A stretch of DNA of 64,000 bases from Methylocaldum marinum (GTDB lineage Bacteria; Pseudomonadota; Gammaproteobacteria; Methylococcales; Methylococcaceae), in assembly GCF_003584645.1 (NCBI RefSeq), contig NZ_AP017928.1:4382833-4446832 (forward strand). The letters are read 5' to 3'. The translations under genes and the position numbers were made by a program. Of this stretch, positions 63,573 through 64,000 are shown piece after piece (position 1 is the stretch's first letter; every line of letters starts with the position of its first letter). The notes beneath the pieces are model-generated. The model ran no database searches. It saw only the letters and a list, made by a program, of their open reading frames with translations, and was not told the DNA's origin.

Positions 63573-64000
63573 TGGATTGTAATTTTATAACTGGTACTAA
63601 CGATTTAGCGTTTCAACGAAACCGGACGGCGTCGTGTGAAACCGGCATTATCTTAAACCGAGTTGCGGCCGGGAGAGGGCTGGAGTCGCCAAAGGATCTG
63701 CCGCCGCCCTGGTTCCGGAGCGAATTCCACGCTTGGGATTGCCGGCGCGCGAGCGGAAGCAGTTAAGCCGGCGATGAGATTGACCCGGCATGTCGGCGAG
63801 CTGCGTTGGGGCTTCTTTCACGGCCTGAGGCCGGACGGAATGCCGGACTTGTGTTATTCGAGGACGGAGTCGCGCGCACCAACCGCAACCAACCGGGGCG
63901 TCCTCTATGCCGAACGCACTATCCAAGTGCATGTCGGCAAAAACCGGAAAAGCCGGAACGCTCCGACGGCGCTGTCAGCGTCGTGTTATTAATCATGGTC
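63573..64000. other. Upstream region of opgD, no supported gene
   Basis: About 430 bp to the window end. Overlapping open frames on both strands (for example 63648-63932 minus and 63663-63992 plus) show no family pattern and no ribosome site. The promoter of opgD should lie here, but I cannot point to clear boxes. Confidence 0.5.

Noticed and set aside
63648..63992. Overlapping open frames at the window end
   Set aside because: Both strands are open over the same stretch with no motif or ribosome site, and this looks like the opgD upstream region.

Overview
This 64 kb window looks like chromosome of a GC-rich gammaproteobacterium. DarP/YjgA, the rplM-rpsI pair, a FadN-type beta-oxidation cluster, OpgD and two PEP-CTERM-like proteins together suggest a Methylococcales-like organism, but the sequence alone does not fix the genus. 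Two well-kept chromosomal blocks (1-31.1 kb and about 48.3-64 kb) flank an AT-richer, heavily broken accessory region (31.1-48.3 kb) that begins just after a tRNA-Gln gene.

Region by region. 0-3.1 kb: a spermidine-synthase-like protein and an EF-G paralogue. 3.2-13.2 kb: a seven-gene minus-strand nitrogen operon (ABC transporter, two DUF1989 proteins, a biotin-dependent carboxylase, allophanate hydrolase). Homologues are usually called urea carboxylase genes, but the leader carries a clear guanidine-I (ykkC) riboswitch, so the operon is better read as guanidine uptake and degradation. Just upstream are a near-consensus sigma-54 promoter and an NtrC-like site shared with a divergent sigma-54-like promoter for an outer-membrane porin (13.5 kb). 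15-25 kb: fatty-acid activation and beta-oxidation genes and an unusual acyltransferase/hydrolase fusion. 25-31 kb: darP, a TIGR03790-type protein, a WecA/WbpL-WbpM-like polysaccharide pair, rplM-rpsI and tRNA-Gln.

31.1-48.3 kb is an insertion-sequence graveyard. An IS4-type gene is split by an ISAs1 element, and there are two copies of an IS5-family (ISL2-like) element, two IS1 copies (one holding an ISL2-like copy), one intact IS4, one intact IS5, one IS66, a degraded IS5-like gene, two MITE-like elements and a group II intron remnant. Removing the insertions and their target duplications restores three older genes: a LysM-like membrane protein whose stop overlaps the start of a small membrane protein, an N-acetylmuramidase fragment followed 16 nt later by a small exported protein, and a cysteine-motif protein of unknown function. 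These look like the remains of antibacterial effector/immunity-type genes.

48.3-64 kb: PEP-CTERM-like and other small exported proteins, a secreted ricin-fold lectin, a large SF1 helicase, an aldo/keto reductase, a methyltransferase-like protein, a discoidin plus six-hairpin glycosidase-like protein, and convergent opgD. Three copies of a palindromic repeat family (14.9, 55.7 and 61.8 kb) and two copies of a 40-bp hairpin repeat (31.3 and 50.8 kb) lie between genes.
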